The notes under the pieces: model-generated | Databases searched by the model: none | Told to the model about the DNA's origin: nothing | The model's input: the letters and a program-made list of their open reading frames with translations, nothing else | NCBI GenBank assembly: GCA_963739545.1 | Contig: CAVUAT010000011.1 | Coordinates: 806,001 to 870,000 of the forward strand | Length of the DNA: 64,000 nucleotides | Origin: CAVUAT01 sp963739545 | GTDB lineage: Bacteria > Actinomycetota > Thermoleophilia > Solirubrobacterales > 70-9 | Direction of reading: 5' to 3' | Program-made: the position numbers and the translations under genes | Shown here: positions 1 to 10,080 of the stretch, piece by piece | Layout: the number at the start of each line of letters is the position of its first letter | Numbering within the stretch: position 1 is the stretch's first letter

Positions 1-742
1 CAGGGTTCACCGCGACCGCCGTGTCGGCCAGCATCGTCTCCGGCCGCACGGTGGCGACGACGAGCTCCCCGCCGCCCTCCAGCGGGTAGGCGATCTCGTA
101 GAGGGTGTCGGTCACCTCGCGGTTCTCGATCTCGAGGTCCGAGATCGCCGACTGCAGCCCCGGGTCCCAGTTGACCATGTAGCTGTCTCGGTAGATCGAG
201 CCCTTCTCGTACAGCTCGGTGAAGACCCTGTAGACGGCGCGGACGTAGGGCTCGTCGAGCGTGAAGCGCTCGTGCTCGTAGTCGCACGAGGCCCCGAGAC
301 GCTTGAACTGTTCGATGATCGTCGAGCCGTACTGCGCCTTCCACTCCCACACCCGCTCGATGAACGCCTCGCGGCCAAGATCGTGGCGGGATGTGCCCTC
401 CTTCGCGAGCTCCTTCTCGACCACAGCCTGGGCGCCGATTCCCGCGTGGTCGGTGCCGAGAATCCACATCGCTCGCTTGCCGCGCATCCGGTTGATGCGG
501 ATCAGGGCGTCCTGGATCGTGCCGTTGAGCGCGTGGCCCATGTGCAGGGCGCCGGTGATGTTCGGCGGCGGGATCGCGATCGAGAAGTTCTCCTCGGGGC
601 TGCCCTCCGCGGGAGGGTGAAACCAGCCGCCCTCCATCCAGCCGTCGAAGACCCGCTGCTCGACCTCGCCGGGATCCCAGCGGGTCGTCTGCTCCAGCTT
701 CTGTCTGCGCTCGGCGTCCAAGGTCGGGCGCCGATTATTCAC
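1..742 (-). CDS. valS: Valyl-tRNA synthetase, N-terminal part (runs off left edge)
   Basis: Class I aminoacyl-tRNA synthetase that charges tRNA-Val. The 247 codons in the window include PPPNITGALHMGHAL at residues 58-72, the class I HIGH signature in its ValS form, followed by the GTDHAGIGAQ segment typical of ValS. The start is a GTG at 742; no better start is visible between it and clpX. The C-terminal two thirds lie outside the window. It is the last gene of the tig-clpP-clpX-valS order, 49 bases downstream of clpX and possibly co-transcribed with it. Confidence 0.93.
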   Translation of the reverse strand, partial: MNNRRPTLDAERRQKLEQTTRWDPGEVEQRVFDGWMEGGWFHPPAEGSPEENFSIAIPPPNITGALHMGHALNGTIQDALIRINRMRGKRAMWILGTDHAGIGAQAVVEKELAKEGTSRHDLGREAFIERVWEWKAQYGSTIIEQFKRLGASCDYEHERFTLDEPYVRAVYRVFTELYEKGSIYRDSYMVNWDPGLQSAISDLEIENREVTDTLYEIAYPLEGGGELVVATVRPETMLADTAVAVNP

Positions 743-791
743 ACTCGCGTGTCCGGGACGTGGTGAGGCCGCGGTCGCCCTGCGAGATGAA

Positions 792-2090
<1,299 letters not shown>

Positions 2091-2226
2091 CGGAATTCAC
2101 TCCCTATATCGACGTTCTCCGGCTGGGCCCGCGCAGAAAGCTTACGCGACGCCAGTCACCGGCCTGACGCGTACTTGTTACGCCAACGGGCGCCCGTGTC
2201 CTGCCGGATTTACACCGCTGGGCGCT

Positions 2227-2712
2227 TCAGCCCGCTTCCAGCTCCAAGATCACGTCCTTGCTGTGGGTCAGGGGTAGCCGATTGCCCTCGAGCTCGATCG
2301 CCGAGCCGTCGCTGCGGTGGATCAGCTCGAGCACGCGCACGTTGGTGCGTTGGTGGACCTTGACCTCGAGGTCGGAGCGGTCGACCTCGAAGATGAGCCG
2401 GGTCGGGGTCTTGCTGCGCGAATGGGTGTCGTACCCGTAGACCGCGTTCGCTGTGACCCCGACGAGCATCCACTGGGGGAGGCCGGTCGCCTCGCCCGCC
2501 GCGGCTCCTCCCGCACCGATCCCGGCGACGGTCCCGACCGCCTCCCCTACGCCACCCGCGATGCCACCTGCGCTGTCCCCCGCCAGGCCGCCGACGAACA
2601 TCCCGCCGGAGTGCCCGCGCGGGTTGAACTGGCCCGCCGCCAAGACCTCGTCATCGATCCCGCGAGCGGCCAGCGCCTCCTGGACCGCGTGCTCCATCTT
2701 CTCCTCGGACAT
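2227..2712 (-). CDS. Hypothetical protein with glycine-rich hydrophobic segment
   Basis: 161 residues, function not recognised. The first 30 residues are polar (MSEEKMEHAVQEALAARG). A long Gly/Ala-rich stretch at about 33-75 contains repeated GG and GAGGAA motifs, as in glycine-zipper membrane segments. The C-terminal part (90-161) is polar and beta-like, with RLIFEVDRSDLEV and ending in LELEAG. A good AGGAG-type site lies before the ATG. It stands alone upstream of clpX and may be a small membrane-associated or PH-like lipid-facing protein; that is only a guess. Confidence 0.7.
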   Translation of the reverse strand: MSEEKMEHAVQEALAARGIDDEVLAAGQFNPRGHSGGMFVGGLAGDSAGGIAGGVGEAVGTVAGIGAGGAAAGEATGLPQWMLVGVTANAVYGYDTHSRSKTPTRLIFEVDRSDLEVKVHQRTNVRVLELIHRSDGSAIELEGNRLPLTHSKDVILELEAG

Positions 2713-2776
2713 CCCGCTCCTCCTTGGTCGCCTGCGCGAAAACTACAGACCGCCCGCCCCTTGCCAGAATCGCCCG

Positions 2777-3271
2777 ATGAGCGACGACGGGCCGCTGCTG
2801 CGCGAGCTGAAGTGGGTCCATTCCCACATCCGCCGTGACCTGGCCACTGTCAGCGAGCTCTCGCGCCGCGTCACCGAGGGCGAGGAGGCGGACGCGATCC
2901 GGGACGGCATCGCCGAGCTTCAGACGAACGGGCCGCTCTGGCAGCTGCGCTTCAACTGCCTCAACTACTGCCGCTTCGTCCACTCCCACCACAACCTCGA
3001 GGACGCCGCGCTCTTCCCCGCGCTGCGCGATCGAGATCAGGCCCTGGCCCCGGTCATCGACCGGCTCGAGGCCGACCACCGCGTTGTCTCAGACCTGCTC
3101 GACGAAGTGGAGGCCCAGGCGCGCGGTTCGCTCGATCACGAAGACGAAATTCGCGAGCTGCTCGCGTCGGCGCTGGATCACCTTGCGGGCCACCTGCTGG
3201 AGCACCTCGACTACGAGGAGAAGGCGATCGGGCCCGCGCTGAACGAAATGGAGGGATGGCCGGGCCGATGA
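2777..3271 (+). CDS. Hemerythrin HHE cation-binding domain protein
   Basis: 164-residue, almost wholly helical protein with the hemerythrin pattern of His and Glu: VHSH at 15-18, FVHSHHNLEDAALFP in the middle, EADHRVV, and HLAGHLLEHLDYEEKAIGP near the end. Such proteins bind a di-iron centre and oxygen or nitric oxide, or act in iron handling. No fused domain is present. It overlaps the next membrane-protein gene by ATGA, suggesting co-translation. The substrate cannot be told from sequence. Confidence 0.85.
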   Translation: MSDDGPLLRELKWVHSHIRRDLATVSELSRRVTEGEEADAIRDGIAELQTNGPLWQLRFNCLNYCRFVHSHHNLEDAALFPALRDRDQALAPVIDRLEADHRVVSDLLDEVEAQARGSLDHEDEIRELLASALDHLAGHLLEHLDYEEKAIGPALNEMEGWPGR

Positions 3272-3840
3272 GGCTCCGGGCCGGGGAAGCGCTGTTTTTG
3301 TTTGCGCTGGGCGCCGCCGGTGGATTGCTCGGCGACGCGGGCAACGTCCAGTCCGGCGCGACGCGCTACCTCGACGACTCAGTGCCGTTCATCTGGGAGA
3401 GCCCGCTCTGGTTCGCGGTCCTCGTCGGGTTCGCGGCGGTCTCGATCGCCGAGATCCGCTTGCGGCTCGGCCCGACGAGGCCCGGGTCCGACCCCCGGAT
3501 CGGCGTCGCGGCCTTTGCGGCCGTGATCGGGATCTACGCCCTGACGTCGATCGTCGGCGACGACTCGCTGCCCTCGGTGACGCTGGTGACCGCGCTCGGG
3601 GTATTGGTGGTCACCCTGATCGCTGACCGGCCGGGTGTGGTGTGCGCTCTGCTGGCCTGCGTGATCGGCCCCCTCACGGAGGCGGCGATCGTGACCCTCG
3701 AGCTCTCGGAATACACCGACGCCAACGACGCCCTGCTCGGCGTCGGCTTCTGGCTGCCCGGCCTCTACCTCGCGTTCGGGGCGGCCGTCGCGAGGATCTC
3801 CGAGCTGCTGGTGGCAGCCCGGCGAGCGGAGGTCAGCTGA
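3268..3840 (+). CDS. Polytopic membrane protein, family uncertain
   Basis: About 190 residues with five or six hydrophobic segments: residues after MRLRAGEALFLFALGAAGGL, FAVLVGFAAVSI, FAAVIGIYALTSI, VTLVTALGVLVVTLIA, VCALLACVIGPLTEAAIV, and a last one around LPGLYLAFGAAVARI. The pattern GD...WESPLWF...GPLTEA recalls bacterial INSIG-like proteins, but I could not verify this. The ATG at 3268 overlaps the hemerythrin stop (ATGA); an in-frame ATG at 3256 is an alternative. Its stop overlaps the convergent M23 peptidase gene by eight bases. Confidence 0.75.
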   Translation: MRLRAGEALFLFALGAAGGLLGDAGNVQSGATRYLDDSVPFIWESPLWFAVLVGFAAVSIAEIRLRLGPTRPGSDPRIGVAAFAAVIGIYALTSIVGDDSLPSVTLVTALGVLVVTLIADRPGVVCALLACVIGPLTEAAIVTLELSEYTDANDALLGVGFWLPGLYLAFGAAVARISELLVAARRAEVS

Positions 3841-4615
3841 AGCCGTCCCACGCGCGCAGGTCGGGCAGCGGGTCGATGAAGCGACGGCCCTGCTTGATCT
3901 CGAAGTGGAGGTGGCAGCCGACGCCGGCAGCGTTCCCGGACTTGCCGACGACGCCGACGGGGTCCCCGGTCCGCACGCGGTCGTCGACATCCAGGGGAGA
4001 GCTGCGCGGCAGGTGCGAGTAGCGGTAGATCCGGTTCTCCTTGCGGCCGCGGATGATCACGAAGTGCCCGTCGAGCGCTCCGTTGAAGTCGTTGAGGATT
4101 ACCGTTCCGCCGCGAGCGGCGACCAGTGGAGCCCCGCACCGGGCGACGACGTCGAAACCCTGGTGTGTACGGCCGCCGTTGCGGGAGGCGCCGAAGAGCC
4201 CGACTGCGCCGCGGGACCCGTGGGGCGCCCTGACCGGATAGATGTGCCCGCGGAGCACAAGCTTCCCTGCGAGACCGAGCTCGCCACCGGCGGGCCCCAC
4301 CCGAATCGCGTACTTGCCGTCCGGGGCCGCTCGGCCGGAGGCGTCGAGGCCGTCCCAGGCCACGACCTGATCCGTGCCGGGAGCGAGCTGCTTCAGCTCG
4401 ATCCGCCGGACGACCCGTCCCCTTCGCTCGACCTGGACGGTGACGTCCGTCGGCGAGGGATCCGCGAACCGAAACGAAGTCTCGATCGGCTCACGGCCGT
4501 CGAAGAAGGCCTTTGGGGGGGTGACCTCGGCGCGCTGGAGCGTGAAGGCCTGCGCCGAGGCGGGTGCCACCAGGGCCAGGGCCAGGAAGAGGACGGGGAT
4601 GGACGGCTTCGCCAT
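3833..4615 (-). CDS. Secreted M23-family peptidase (LytM domain)
   Basis: 260 residues. An N-terminal signal peptide (MAKPSIPVLFLALALVAPASAQA) is followed by a beta domain that resembles a FlgD/Ig-like module (VVAWDGLDASGRAAPDGKYAIRV). The C-terminal LytM/M23 domain contains GRTHQGFDV (His and Asp zinc ligands) and GCHLHFEI (HxH). It probably cleaves peptidoglycan cross-bridges outside the membrane. The start chosen gives a clean signal peptide; a longer in-frame version from 4675 would bury it behind 20 polar residues. It sits between clpP and clpX and does not share their function. Confidence 0.88.
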   Translation of the reverse strand: MAKPSIPVLFLALALVAPASAQAFTLQRAEVTPPKAFFDGREPIETSFRFADPSPTDVTVQVERRGRVVRRIELKQLAPGTDQVVAWDGLDASGRAAPDGKYAIRVGPAGGELGLAGKLVLRGHIYPVRAPHGSRGAVGLFGASRNGGRTHQGFDVVARCGAPLVAARGGTVILNDFNGALDGHFVIIRGRKENRIYRYSHLPRSSPLDVDDRVRTGDPVGVVGKSGNAAGVGCHLHFEIKQGRRFIDPLPDLRAWDGFS

Positions 4616-4620
4616 CAAGC

Positions 4621-4697
4621 GCGACCGTAGCGGCCGCCCAACATCATTCGCTACGGGCTTCGCCCTCCGCTCCAAAATGCTGCGGCCTTACGGTCGC
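4621..4697. repeat. Long inverted repeat with nested hairpin downstream of clpP
   Basis: Arms GCGACCGTA-GC-GGCCGC (4621-4637) and GCGGCC-TTACGGTCGC (4682-4697) pair over about 15 positions around a loop that itself contains GGGCTTCGCCC, a tight stem with a TTC loop. The right arm touches the clpP stop codon. It could terminate clpP transcription or be a mobile palindromic repeat; no T-tract is present. Confidence 0.5.
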
Positions 4698-5281
4698 TAG
4701 CGATGCTCGATGACGCGGTCGACGATGTGGTACTCCTTCGCCTCTTCCGCGCTCATGAAATAGTCGCGCTCGGTGTCCTTGGCGACCTTCTCCAGCGGCT
4801 GGTTCGTGTGCTTGGCGATGATCTCGTCCAGGCGCTGGCGCACGTCGATGATCTCCTTCGCATGGATCTCGATGTCGGTCGCCTGGCCCGAGAAGCCGCC
4901 CGAGACCTGATGGATCAGGACCTTGGAGTTCGGCAGCGCCATGCGCTTGCCCTCCTTGCCGCCGGCGAGCAACAGCGCGCCCATGCTCATCGCGATGCCG
5001 ACGCAGATGGTCTGGACGTCCGGCTTGATGAACTGCATCGCGTCATAGATCGCGAGGCCTGCGTAGACGGAGCCGCCGGGCGAGTTGATGTAGATCGAGA
5101 CGTCCTTCTCGGGATCCTCGGACTCGAGATGGATCAGCTGGGCGACCAGAAGGTTCGCAATGTCCTCGGTCACCGGGGTGCCGAGGAAGATGATGCGCTC
5201 GTTCAGCAGCCGCGAGTAGATGTCGAACGCGCGCTCTCCGCGAGAGGTCTGCTCGACGACCATTGGGACAAGGGGACTCAT
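4697..5281 (-). CDS. clpP: ATP-dependent Clp protease proteolytic subunit ClpP
   Basis: Serine protease barrel partner of ClpX. 194 residues, full length. The catalytic triad is visible as S99 in GIAMSMGALL, H124 in VLIHQ and D173 in ERDYFMS. SPGGSVYAG at 67-75 forms the oxyanion/strand region. The nucleophile motif reads AMSMG instead of the common AASMG. It lies between tig and clpX on the same strand, but a DUF488 gene and the M23 peptidase interrupt the usual tight operon. Confidence 0.96.
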   Translation of the reverse strand: MSPLVPMVVEQTSRGERAFDIYSRLLNERIIFLGTPVTEDIANLLVAQLIHLESEDPEKDVSIYINSPGGSVYAGLAIYDAMQFIKPDVQTICVGIAMSMGALLLAGGKEGKRMALPNSKVLIHQVSGGFSGQATDIEIHAKEIIDVRQRLDEIIAKHTNQPLEKVAKDTERDYFMSAEEAKEYHIVDRVIEHR

Positions 5282-5368
5282 GCGACGGTGAGTCTAGCCA
5301 TGGGTCCCAGCGGCGATTGACCTCGGAGCGCGCCACCGCGAGAATGCGCCATCGCAGCGGGAACGGAG

Positions 5369-5899
5369 ATCCTGACGGTCGGCCACTCGAACCACGAGCT
5401 GCGGCCCTTCATCGCGTTGCTCAGGGGTGCAGGGGTTGAGCTGCTGGTCGACGTGCGCGTCAACCCGCGCTCGCGCTACGAGCACTTCAACCGCTCTCCC
5501 CTCGCCGGTGCGATGGCCGCCAGCGGCATCGGCTACGAGCACCTCGGCGCCCAGCTCGGCGGCCGGCGCGAGCCCGGCCCCGACTCGCCGAACGATGCGT
5601 GGGAGGACGATGCGTTCCGCGGCTACGCCGACCACATGGCGACGCCCGAGTTCGCCGAGGGCCTCGCGCGGCTGCGCGAGCTCGCAGCCGCGCGGCGCAC
5701 GGCGATGATGTGCGCCGAGGCGGACTGGACGGTCTGCCACCGCAAGCTGATCTCGGACGCGCTGGTGGTCGGGGGCGACCGCGTCCTTCACCTCGGCCCC
5801 GACGGGTCGCTGGTCCTGCACGAGCTGAACGACTCGGCGCTCGTGGGCGACGACGGCTCGATCACATACCCCGAGCCCCAGACCTCGCTCGACGTCTAA
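5369..5899 (+). CDS. DUF488 family protein with no standard start codon
   Basis: DUF488 proteins are small and of unknown biochemical role. The family hallmarks are present: TVGHSNHEL near the N-terminus, LLVDVRVNPRSRYEHFN, and MMCAEADWTVCHRKLI with its conserved Cys and His. The conserved TVGHSN begins upstream of the first standard start (TTG 5417), and the frame back to the in-frame TGA at 5318 has only ATC and CTG candidates (5351, 5369, 5372). The coordinates use ATC 5369, after GGAG. A non-AUG start or an N-terminal frameshift are both possible. The 3' end overlaps tig by four bases. Confidence 0.82.
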   Translation: MLTVGHSNHELRPFIALLRGAGVELLVDVRVNPRSRYEHFNRSPLAGAMAASGIGYEHLGAQLGGRREPGPDSPNDAWEDDAFRGYADHMATPEFAEGLARLRELAAARRTAMMCAEADWTVCHRKLISDALVVGGDRVLHLGPDGSLVLHELNDSALVGDDGSITYPEPQTSLDV

Positions 5900-7323
5900 G
5901 CTCTACGCCGCATCTCCTCGGGCTCGGGCGGCGGCTCCCCCGACTCGGGCTTCCAGAGGCCGCCCTTCTGCTCGCGCTCCTTCTCGGGCGTCCAGATCTG
6001 CTCGCGTGCTTCGGCCTGGTCGAGAGGGATCGGCTTCGCGTTCTCGCTGATCGTCTCGAGGGCGCGGCGCATCCGAAGGTCGGCCTCGAGCAGGCCCTCG
6101 CGGCCTGAGCTGCGCAGTTCGGCGAGCGCGTCGGCGGGCTCGGGGTGCCCGTGGTCCTCGTGGCCCGGCGGGATCTGCAGCGCATCGAGCTTCTCGTCCT
6201 CTGAGATCTCGATCTGCTCGGCCTCGGCGACCGCTTCGAGCACGGCCTCGCGCTTCAGGGCGCGGCTGGCGTCGGGCTTCGCCTCGGCGATCAGCTCGTC
6301 GCGGGTCTTGCCCTGCATCTGGAGGTAGGCGTCGGGGTCCATGCCCTGCTCGCGGAGGCGGCGCTCGACTCGCTCCCACATCTCAGCCGCGCGGGCGAGG
6401 ACGATCTCGTCCGGGATCTCGACGGTGGCGTTCGCGACGGCGGCGTCGAGGGCCGCCTCGCGGAAGCGCTCCGAGGTCTGCTCCTCGAGGAAGTCCTTGA
6501 TGCGAACGGAGATCTGCTCGCGCAGCTCGTCGAGCGTCTCGAACTCCGAGGCCTCGGCCGCGAAGTCATCGTCGAGGTCCGGGAGCTCCTTCTCGCGGAC
6601 CTCGCGCACGTTGACCTTGAACTCGGCCTGCTTTCCAGCGACGTCCTCGCCGTGGTAGTCGTCGGGGAAGTTGACGGTGGCGACCTTCTCCTCACCCGGG
6701 TTCGAGCCCACGACCGCCTCCTCGAGCTCGGGCAGCACGCGGCCAGACCCCAGCTCCAGCAGGTAGTCCTTGGCGGAGCCGCCGTCGAAGGCCTCGCCAT
6801 CGATCTCGCCGACGTAATCCATCAGGACCACGTCGCCGTCACCGGCGGCGCGCTCGACGGGGTTCAGTCGGGCGAAGCCCTCGCGCAGCCGCTCGAGCTC
6901 CTCGTTCACCGCGTCGGCGGGGACCTCTGTCTCGGCTCGGCCGACCTCGAGGCCCTTGTACTCGCCGAGCTCGGCGCCCGGGCGAACCGCGACCTCGACG
7001 GAGAACTTGAGCGGCTGGCCCTCGGCGGGCATCTCGCTCATCTCCAGCTTGGGGTCGCCGACTGCGCTGACCTCGGCGTCGAGCATCGCGCTCTCGTACC
7101 AGCCGCCGAGCGAGCTCTCGAGCGCCTCGTTCAGGACCGTCGGGCGCCCGACACGCTGGAGCACCATGGCGGCGGGGACCTTGCCCTTGCGGAAGCCGTC
7201 GAGCTTCATCTCGCCGCCGAGCCGCTCGGCCGTCTGCTTGACCTTGGCGTCGACCTCTGCGGCGTCGACCTCGACGTCGACGCGCACGCGCGAATCGGGA
7301 AGCTCGGTTACGTTCGTCTTCAT
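5896..7323 (-). CDS. tig: Trigger factor (ribosome-associated chaperone, peptidyl-prolyl isomerase)
   Basis: 475 residues. The N-terminal ribosome-docking domain carries the signature GFRKGKVP at 43-50. The central FKBP-like domain contains GDVVLMDYVGEIDGEAFDGG. A long helical C-terminal domain follows, and a charged tail (KEREQKGGLWKPESGE, then PPPEPEEMRRR) extends beyond the usual family end. The ATG at 7323 gives the family's N-terminus; longer in-frame extensions upstream are not conserved-looking. Its start codon lies inside CATG, shared with a divergent small ORF. Confidence 0.96.
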   Translation of the reverse strand: MKTNVTELPDSRVRVDVEVDAAEVDAKVKQTAERLGGEMKLDGFRKGKVPAAMVLQRVGRPTVLNEALESSLGGWYESAMLDAEVSAVGDPKLEMSEMPAEGQPLKFSVEVAVRPGAELGEYKGLEVGRAETEVPADAVNEELERLREGFARLNPVERAAGDGDVVLMDYVGEIDGEAFDGGSAKDYLLELGSGRVLPELEEAVVGSNPGEEKVATVNFPDDYHGEDVAGKQAEFKVNVREVREKELPDLDDDFAAEASEFETLDELREQISVRIKDFLEEQTSERFREAALDAAVANATVEIPDEIVLARAAEMWERVERRLREQGMDPDAYLQMQGKTRDELIAEAKPDASRALKREAVLEAVAEAEQIEISEDEKLDALQIPPGHEDHGHPEPADALAELRSSGREGLLEADLRMRRALETISENAKPIPLDQAEAREQIWTPEKEREQKGGLWKPESGEPPPEPEEMRRRA

Positions 7324-7528
7324 GGCCCAGCGGAGCCTAGCCAAGAAGAATCGGGACGCTCGCGCGCGCGGCATCGAGCTCTCGCGCGCCGAGCGAGTCG
7401 AGGCGTGGCTGCTCACCGGCCCCGCGGGGCGGGTCTGGTCGTTCGGCCTCGATGTCGCCTCGGCCGGGCCGATGCTGGCCCGGTATTGGGGCGCGCGAGC
7501 GGCTGGCCGGGTTCGCAAGCGCCTTTAG
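7322..7528 (+). CDS. Small basic hypothetical protein, divergent from tig
   Basis: 68 residues beginning MAQRSLAKKNRDARARG, very basic at both ends, with a central GPAGRVWSFGLDVASAGPML segment that may touch a membrane. The ATG uses the same CATG palindrome as the tig start on the other strand, so each mRNA leader would be antisense to the other gene. Codon use is similar to neighbours. The function is unknown, and a chance ORF cannot be excluded. Confidence 0.45.
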   Translation: MAQRSLAKKNRDARARGIELSRAERVEAWLLTGPAGRVWSFGLDVASAGPMLARYWGARAAGRVRKRL

Positions 7529-7589
7529 ACCCGACCGGGGTCATCATCCGGAAGCGCGTGTCCCCCCGTGCGATTGCTCGATTGAGCCG

Positions 7590-9080
7590 CTACTCGGCTG
7601 CGTATCCGAGGATCGCGCGGTCGATCAGCCACTCGACCGGGGCCCTGTCGTCCGTGTAGACCTCGCCGCCGGGGAGCCTGGGCTCCAGCCGCTGGGACTC
7701 CTCGGCGGCGATGACTCGCAGGTCCTCCGGGATGCTCGCGAGCGCCGCCGCGAGCCGCTGGCCGCTCGCGGGGCCCTCCCGCCCGAGCAGCAGGGTGTTC
7801 GAGTCCTCGATCGGGTCGCGGAGGACGGTCGGGAAGGCCTCGGCCATGGTGCGGCCGAGGACCTTCTCCAGGTCGTCGTTGCCCTCGGGGTGGCCGGCGT
7901 TGACGATCACGACACCGCCTGGGGCGAGCCGATCGCGCGCTAGCTCGAAGAACTCCCTCGTTGCCAGGTAGAACGGGATGTACGGCTGGCGATAGGCGTC
8001 GACCATGATCACGTCGTAGCCCCCGTCCGAGGACTCGAGCCACGGGCGGGCGTCCTCGTGGAAGGTCTCGAGGTTCGGGTTGTCGAGGCCGAAGTAGCGC
8101 TCGCCGAGCTCGGTGAGCTTGGCGTCGATCTCGACGCCGTCGATCTCGGTCTCGGGGAAGAACTCGCCGTAGGCGCGCGCCGTCGTCCCCGCCGCGTTGC
8201 CGAGGATCGCGATCTTCCGCGGCGCCTCGGCCCGCCCTGCGAATGGCAGCACCAGGTAGCCGTCCCAGACGTTGTCGGTCAGCACGCTGTCGGGCCGGTA
8301 GAAGGAGTGGACGGCCACGCCCTCGTTCAGCTCCAGGGCGCGATCGCCGTCCTCCTCCTCGATCACCCGGATGTACTGCTCCTCGGTCTCGCCCTCCCAA
8401 AGCACGCGCTCGCCCTCGGCCGCACCGACCGACCCCACCGGGACGGCGATCACCGCCGCGAGCGCGATCGGAACGACGAGGTAGCGCCAGCCGAGCCCGG
8501 CCGCCGCCACCAATCCGAGAGCGACCGCGAACACGAGGAAGGTCCGCTGGGTGCCGAGCAGCGGGATGAGGACGAGCGCCGCGAGCATCGTCCCCAGCAG
8601 CGAGCCCGCGGTCGAGATCGCGTACAGGCGGCCCGCGACGGCGCCGGCGTGCTCGACGTCGGTCACCGCGAGGCGGATCGCCCAGGGCGAGGCGGTCCCG
8701 AGCATCACCACCGGGATCGCGACCAGGAAGAGCACCCCGACCAGGGAACCGACGAAGGCGCCGGCTGAGATCTCCTCGAGCGCGTCGACCGAGATGTCGA
8801 AGAAGGGGCGTGCGGCGAACGGGACGACGGCGAGCAGCAGGGCCGCCCCACCGACGACGAGGCAGAGCTCGCGCGGCCGCGGATAGCGGTCGCCGAGGCG
8901 GCCGCCCAGCCAATAGCCGATCGAGAGCGCGACCAGCACCACGCCGATCGTGTTGGCCCAGACGATCGTCGAGGCGCCGAAGTAGGGCGCCATCAGGCGC
9001 GCCGCTGAGATCTCGGCGCCGAGGCTCGCCATCCCGACCACGAACACGAGCGCGTAGAGGAAGCGGTTGCCGGTCTGCAT
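7590..9080 (-). CDS. Membrane-fused spermidine synthase-like methyltransferase-fold protein
   Basis: 496 residues. The first ~215 residues form about seven transmembrane segments (MASLGAEISAARLMAPYFGA opens them). A cytosolic Rossmann domain related to spermidine synthase follows: KIAILGNAAGTTARAY is the nucleotide-binding loop, IDGVEIDAKLTELG the acidic residue, and DVIMVDAYRQPYIPF the DxxD-type active-site region. Family members are often called polyamine aminopropyltransferase, but the fused form's substrate is unsettled. Eight bases separate it from the CtaG-like gene, which is upstream on the same strand. Confidence 0.87.
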   Translation of the reverse strand: MQTGNRFLYALVFVVGMASLGAEISAARLMAPYFGASTIVWANTIGVVLVALSIGYWLGGRLGDRYPRPRELCLVVGGAALLLAVVPFAARPFFDISVDALEEISAGAFVGSLVGVLFLVAIPVVMLGTASPWAIRLAVTDVEHAGAVAGRLYAISTAGSLLGTMLAALVLIPLLGTQRTFLVFAVALGLVAAAGLGWRYLVVPIALAAVIAVPVGSVGAAEGERVLWEGETEEQYIRVIEEEDGDRALELNEGVAVHSFYRPDSVLTDNVWDGYLVLPFAGRAEAPRKIAILGNAAGTTARAYGEFFPETEIDGVEIDAKLTELGERYFGLDNPNLETFHEDARPWLESSDGGYDVIMVDAYRQPYIPFYLATREFFELARDRLAPGGVVIVNAGHPEGNDDLEKVLGRTMAEAFPTVLRDPIEDSNTLLLGREGPASGQRLAAALASIPEDLRVIAAEESQRLEPRLPGGEVYTDDRAPVEWLIDRAILGYAAE

Positions 9081-9087
9081 GTCGGGT

Positions 9088-9978
9088 CTAGGCGTCCCGG
9101 ATGCGCTCGGCGAGCCGGCTGCCCTGGCCGGCCGCCACCGCGCGCTCGGCGCGGCCCTCGCTGAGCGGGACGCCCCGCTCCTCGGCGAGCTCGATCAGCG
9201 CCTGGCGCTCGGTGTCCTGCTGCGCCCACTTCAGGAACAGCCAAGCGAGCACGCCGAGGGTGACGAGGCCACCCTCGACCGTCATCAGGACGCCCGCCGT
9301 GCTCTGGTCGGCGATCGGGTCGATACCGAAGTCGGCCTGCGTGGGGGCGTAGTCGGGATAGAAGGCCGTGTTCGACCACATGAAGACGTTCCCGAGGACC
9401 GTGCCCACGAAGCGGACCGCGACCACGTAGCCGAGCTTCGCCCCCAGCCCGAACCAGGCGGGCTTCGGCAGCGGGCCGAAGACCGGCATCCACATCAGGA
9501 TCCCGAAGCCGATGAAGCAGGAGTGCTGGAGGGCGTGGGCGACTTCGCTGGTCAGGGTCGCCTGGTAGAGCGCGGGGATGTGCCAGATGTAGAGGCTCGC
9601 CGCCCACAGGGGCAGCGCCACGAGCGGATGGGTGAGCACACGGAGGCCGTCGATCGCCTTGATCGCCAGCAGGGGCTGCAGCAGCGGCCCGGTCAGCCCG
9701 AGCACGATCAGCCCGGCGGCGATGTCGCCGATCACCAGGTGCTGGGCCATGTGGGCCCACTGCAGCTCGCCACCCATGTGGGCGAGAGGCGAGACCAGGC
9801 CGAGGCCGATCGCGATCACTCCCGCGGCGAAGCAGGCGACCCGCCAGGCGGGCACGGCGCGGCCCTCTTCAGCGAGGGTGCGGCTGCGAAGTGCGTAGGC
9901 GGTGGCGGCGAGCGTGAGGCCGGCGAGCTGGAGCGGATCGAAGCTGCCGCCACCGACGTGCCCAAGAATCGGATCCAT
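9088..9978 (-). CDS. CtaG-like cytochrome c oxidase assembly membrane protein
   Basis: 296 residues from ATG 9978 (an in-frame ATG at 10026 would add 16 unlikely residues). Multiple membrane segments carry the CtaG (caa3 type) pattern: SPLAHMGGELQWAHMAQHL, with conserved His residues, LYIWHIPALYQATL, and HALQHSCFIGFGILMWMPVF. These proteins help copper insertion into haem-copper oxidases. It is followed at eight bases by the membrane spermidine-synthase-like gene. No oxidase genes are nearby. Confidence 0.87.
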   Translation of the reverse strand: MDPILGHVGGGSFDPLQLAGLTLAATAYALRSRTLAEEGRAVPAWRVACFAAGVIAIGLGLVSPLAHMGGELQWAHMAQHLVIGDIAAGLIVLGLTGPLLQPLLAIKAIDGLRVLTHPLVALPLWAASLYIWHIPALYQATLTSEVAHALQHSCFIGFGILMWMPVFGPLPKPAWFGLGAKLGYVVAVRFVGTVLGNVFMWSNTAFYPDYAPTQADFGIDPIADQSTAGVLMTVEGGLVTLGVLAWLFLKWAQQDTERQALIELAEERGVPLSEGRAERAVAAGQGSRLAERIRDA

Positions 9979-10080
9979 CACATTGAGCGTAACGACGCCG
10001 CACGGTGGGTCGGGTCCCCACAACACGGCCGCGCTACCTGCCGGGCTCCATTCGCAAGCAGGGTCCAGGCGCCGCGCGGC

